From Thermoplasmata archaeon (lineage in GTDB: Archaea; Thermoplasmatota; Thermoplasmata; Thermoplasmatales; Thermoplasmataceae): DNA of 5,659 nt. Made by a program: the position numbers and the translations under genes. The stretch is taken from contig JAKBQK010000486.1 in the NCBI GenBank assembly GCA_021835265.1, forward strand, positions 1 to 5,659, given 5' to 3'. Each line of letters begins with the position of its first letter. The stretch's first letter is position 1. The notes under the pieces were generated by a model, which was not told where the DNA came from, did not search any database, and saw only the letters and a program-made list of their open reading frames with translations. Shown piece by piece: positions 5,469 through 5,659 of this stretch.

Positions 5469-5659
5469 TCATATGAACAGTGCAATCACGATTGACAGGA
5501 TCAGGGTTATCATTATATACATAACATACTGTCTGACGTTTCCATTCATTATTTTCAGGGCAATTACCCTTGAAATCCTTTCATATTTCCTGAACAGAGA
5601 GAGAAATGTGAGATATACCATGTCGAATCTGTGGGAAGAGTAATCTTTATGCATAAACC
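5469..5659 (-). CDS. C-terminal end of a NuoL/HyfB-like proton-pumping membrane subunit (partial)
   Basis: The frame is open through the right edge, so only the last 60-odd residues are seen. They comprise a soluble amphipathic stretch with DMVYLTFLSLFRKYERISR, then MNGNVRQYVMYIMITLILS and a final hydrophobic span ending in ALFI and TGA. A helix, then a Gly plus basic residue, Tyr, and a last membrane helix is how the MrpA/NuoL/HyfB/HycC family of antiporter-like subunits of group 4 hydrogenases and complex I commonly ends. That supports an assignment to a membrane-bound respiratory or hydrogenase-type complex, but the piece is short and another multi-span protein could end similarly. The Met at 5654 is probably internal. 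The gene lies 182 bases upstream of the secreted protein's ATG on the same strand, and the operon promoter lies between, so it is likely a separate unit. Confidence 0.5.
   Translation of the reverse strand, partial: FMHKDYSSHRFDMVYLTFLSLFRKYERISRVIALKIMNGNVRQYVMYIMITLILSIVIALFI

Noticed and set aside
5338..5643. 101-codon plus-strand open frame at the right edge
   Set aside because: It is antisense to the membrane-protein C-terminus on the minus strand, which has family-like features. The plus frame has mixed composition, no recognisable motif and no ribosome site or promoter, and it runs over the intergenic region.

Overview
The window looks like chromosomal DNA from an archaeon, most probably one of the Thermoplasmata (Thermoplasma/Ferroplasma/Cuniculiplasma-like). 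The reasons are the AT-rich composition, a promoter with BRE and TATA elements placed to give an almost leaderless message, Shine-Dalgarno sites only inside the operon, heavy use of AGA/AGG and ATA codons, and single-span surface proteins packed with N-X-S/T glycosylation sequons. This placement is an inference; there is no rRNA or other marker gene to fix it.

Layout. The left edge (plus strand) holds the C-terminal part of a peptidase S51 / PepE-like hydrolase. About 540 bases without an intact gene follow, including a stretch near 679-978 that reads like decayed coding sequence. The centre, 1018-5286, is one block of six tightly packed minus-strand genes. In transcription order they are: a secreted cysteine-containing protein; a sequon-rich membrane-anchored protein; an ABC ATPase; an ABC-2 type six-helix permease; a second anchored protein; and a third anchored protein. 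Gaps and overlaps run from 56 bases apart to 14 bases overlapping. One promoter is visible upstream of the first gene and a T-rich probable terminator lies past the last. The right edge (minus strand) holds the last 60-odd residues of a membrane protein that ends like NuoL/HyfB-type proton-pumping subunits.

How the genes may work together. The ATPase and permease form a DrrAB/ABC-2 type transporter. It sits between a secreted protein and three N-terminally anchored, probably glycosylated exterior domains. The secreted protein contains a strikingly regular amphipathic beta-hairpin of alternating small polar and hydrophobic residues with a Cys-Gly-Gly turn, as seen in membrane-inserting hairpins of beta pore-forming proteins. 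A secreted antagonistic protein (archaeocin-like) with a transporter and surface proteins for self-protection or delivery is therefore a reasonable hypothesis. A cell-envelope maintenance or adhesion system remains possible.

Oddities. The secreted protein's best start (an ATG right after the promoter) is separated from its reading frame by a run of 11 A's. One A fewer would give a perfect signal peptide, so this is either a slippage/phase-variation switch or an assembly error. The last gene of the operon has no ATG, GTG or TTG before its membrane anchor and seems to begin with CTG in a CTGA stop/start overlap. The ATPase starts with TTG.
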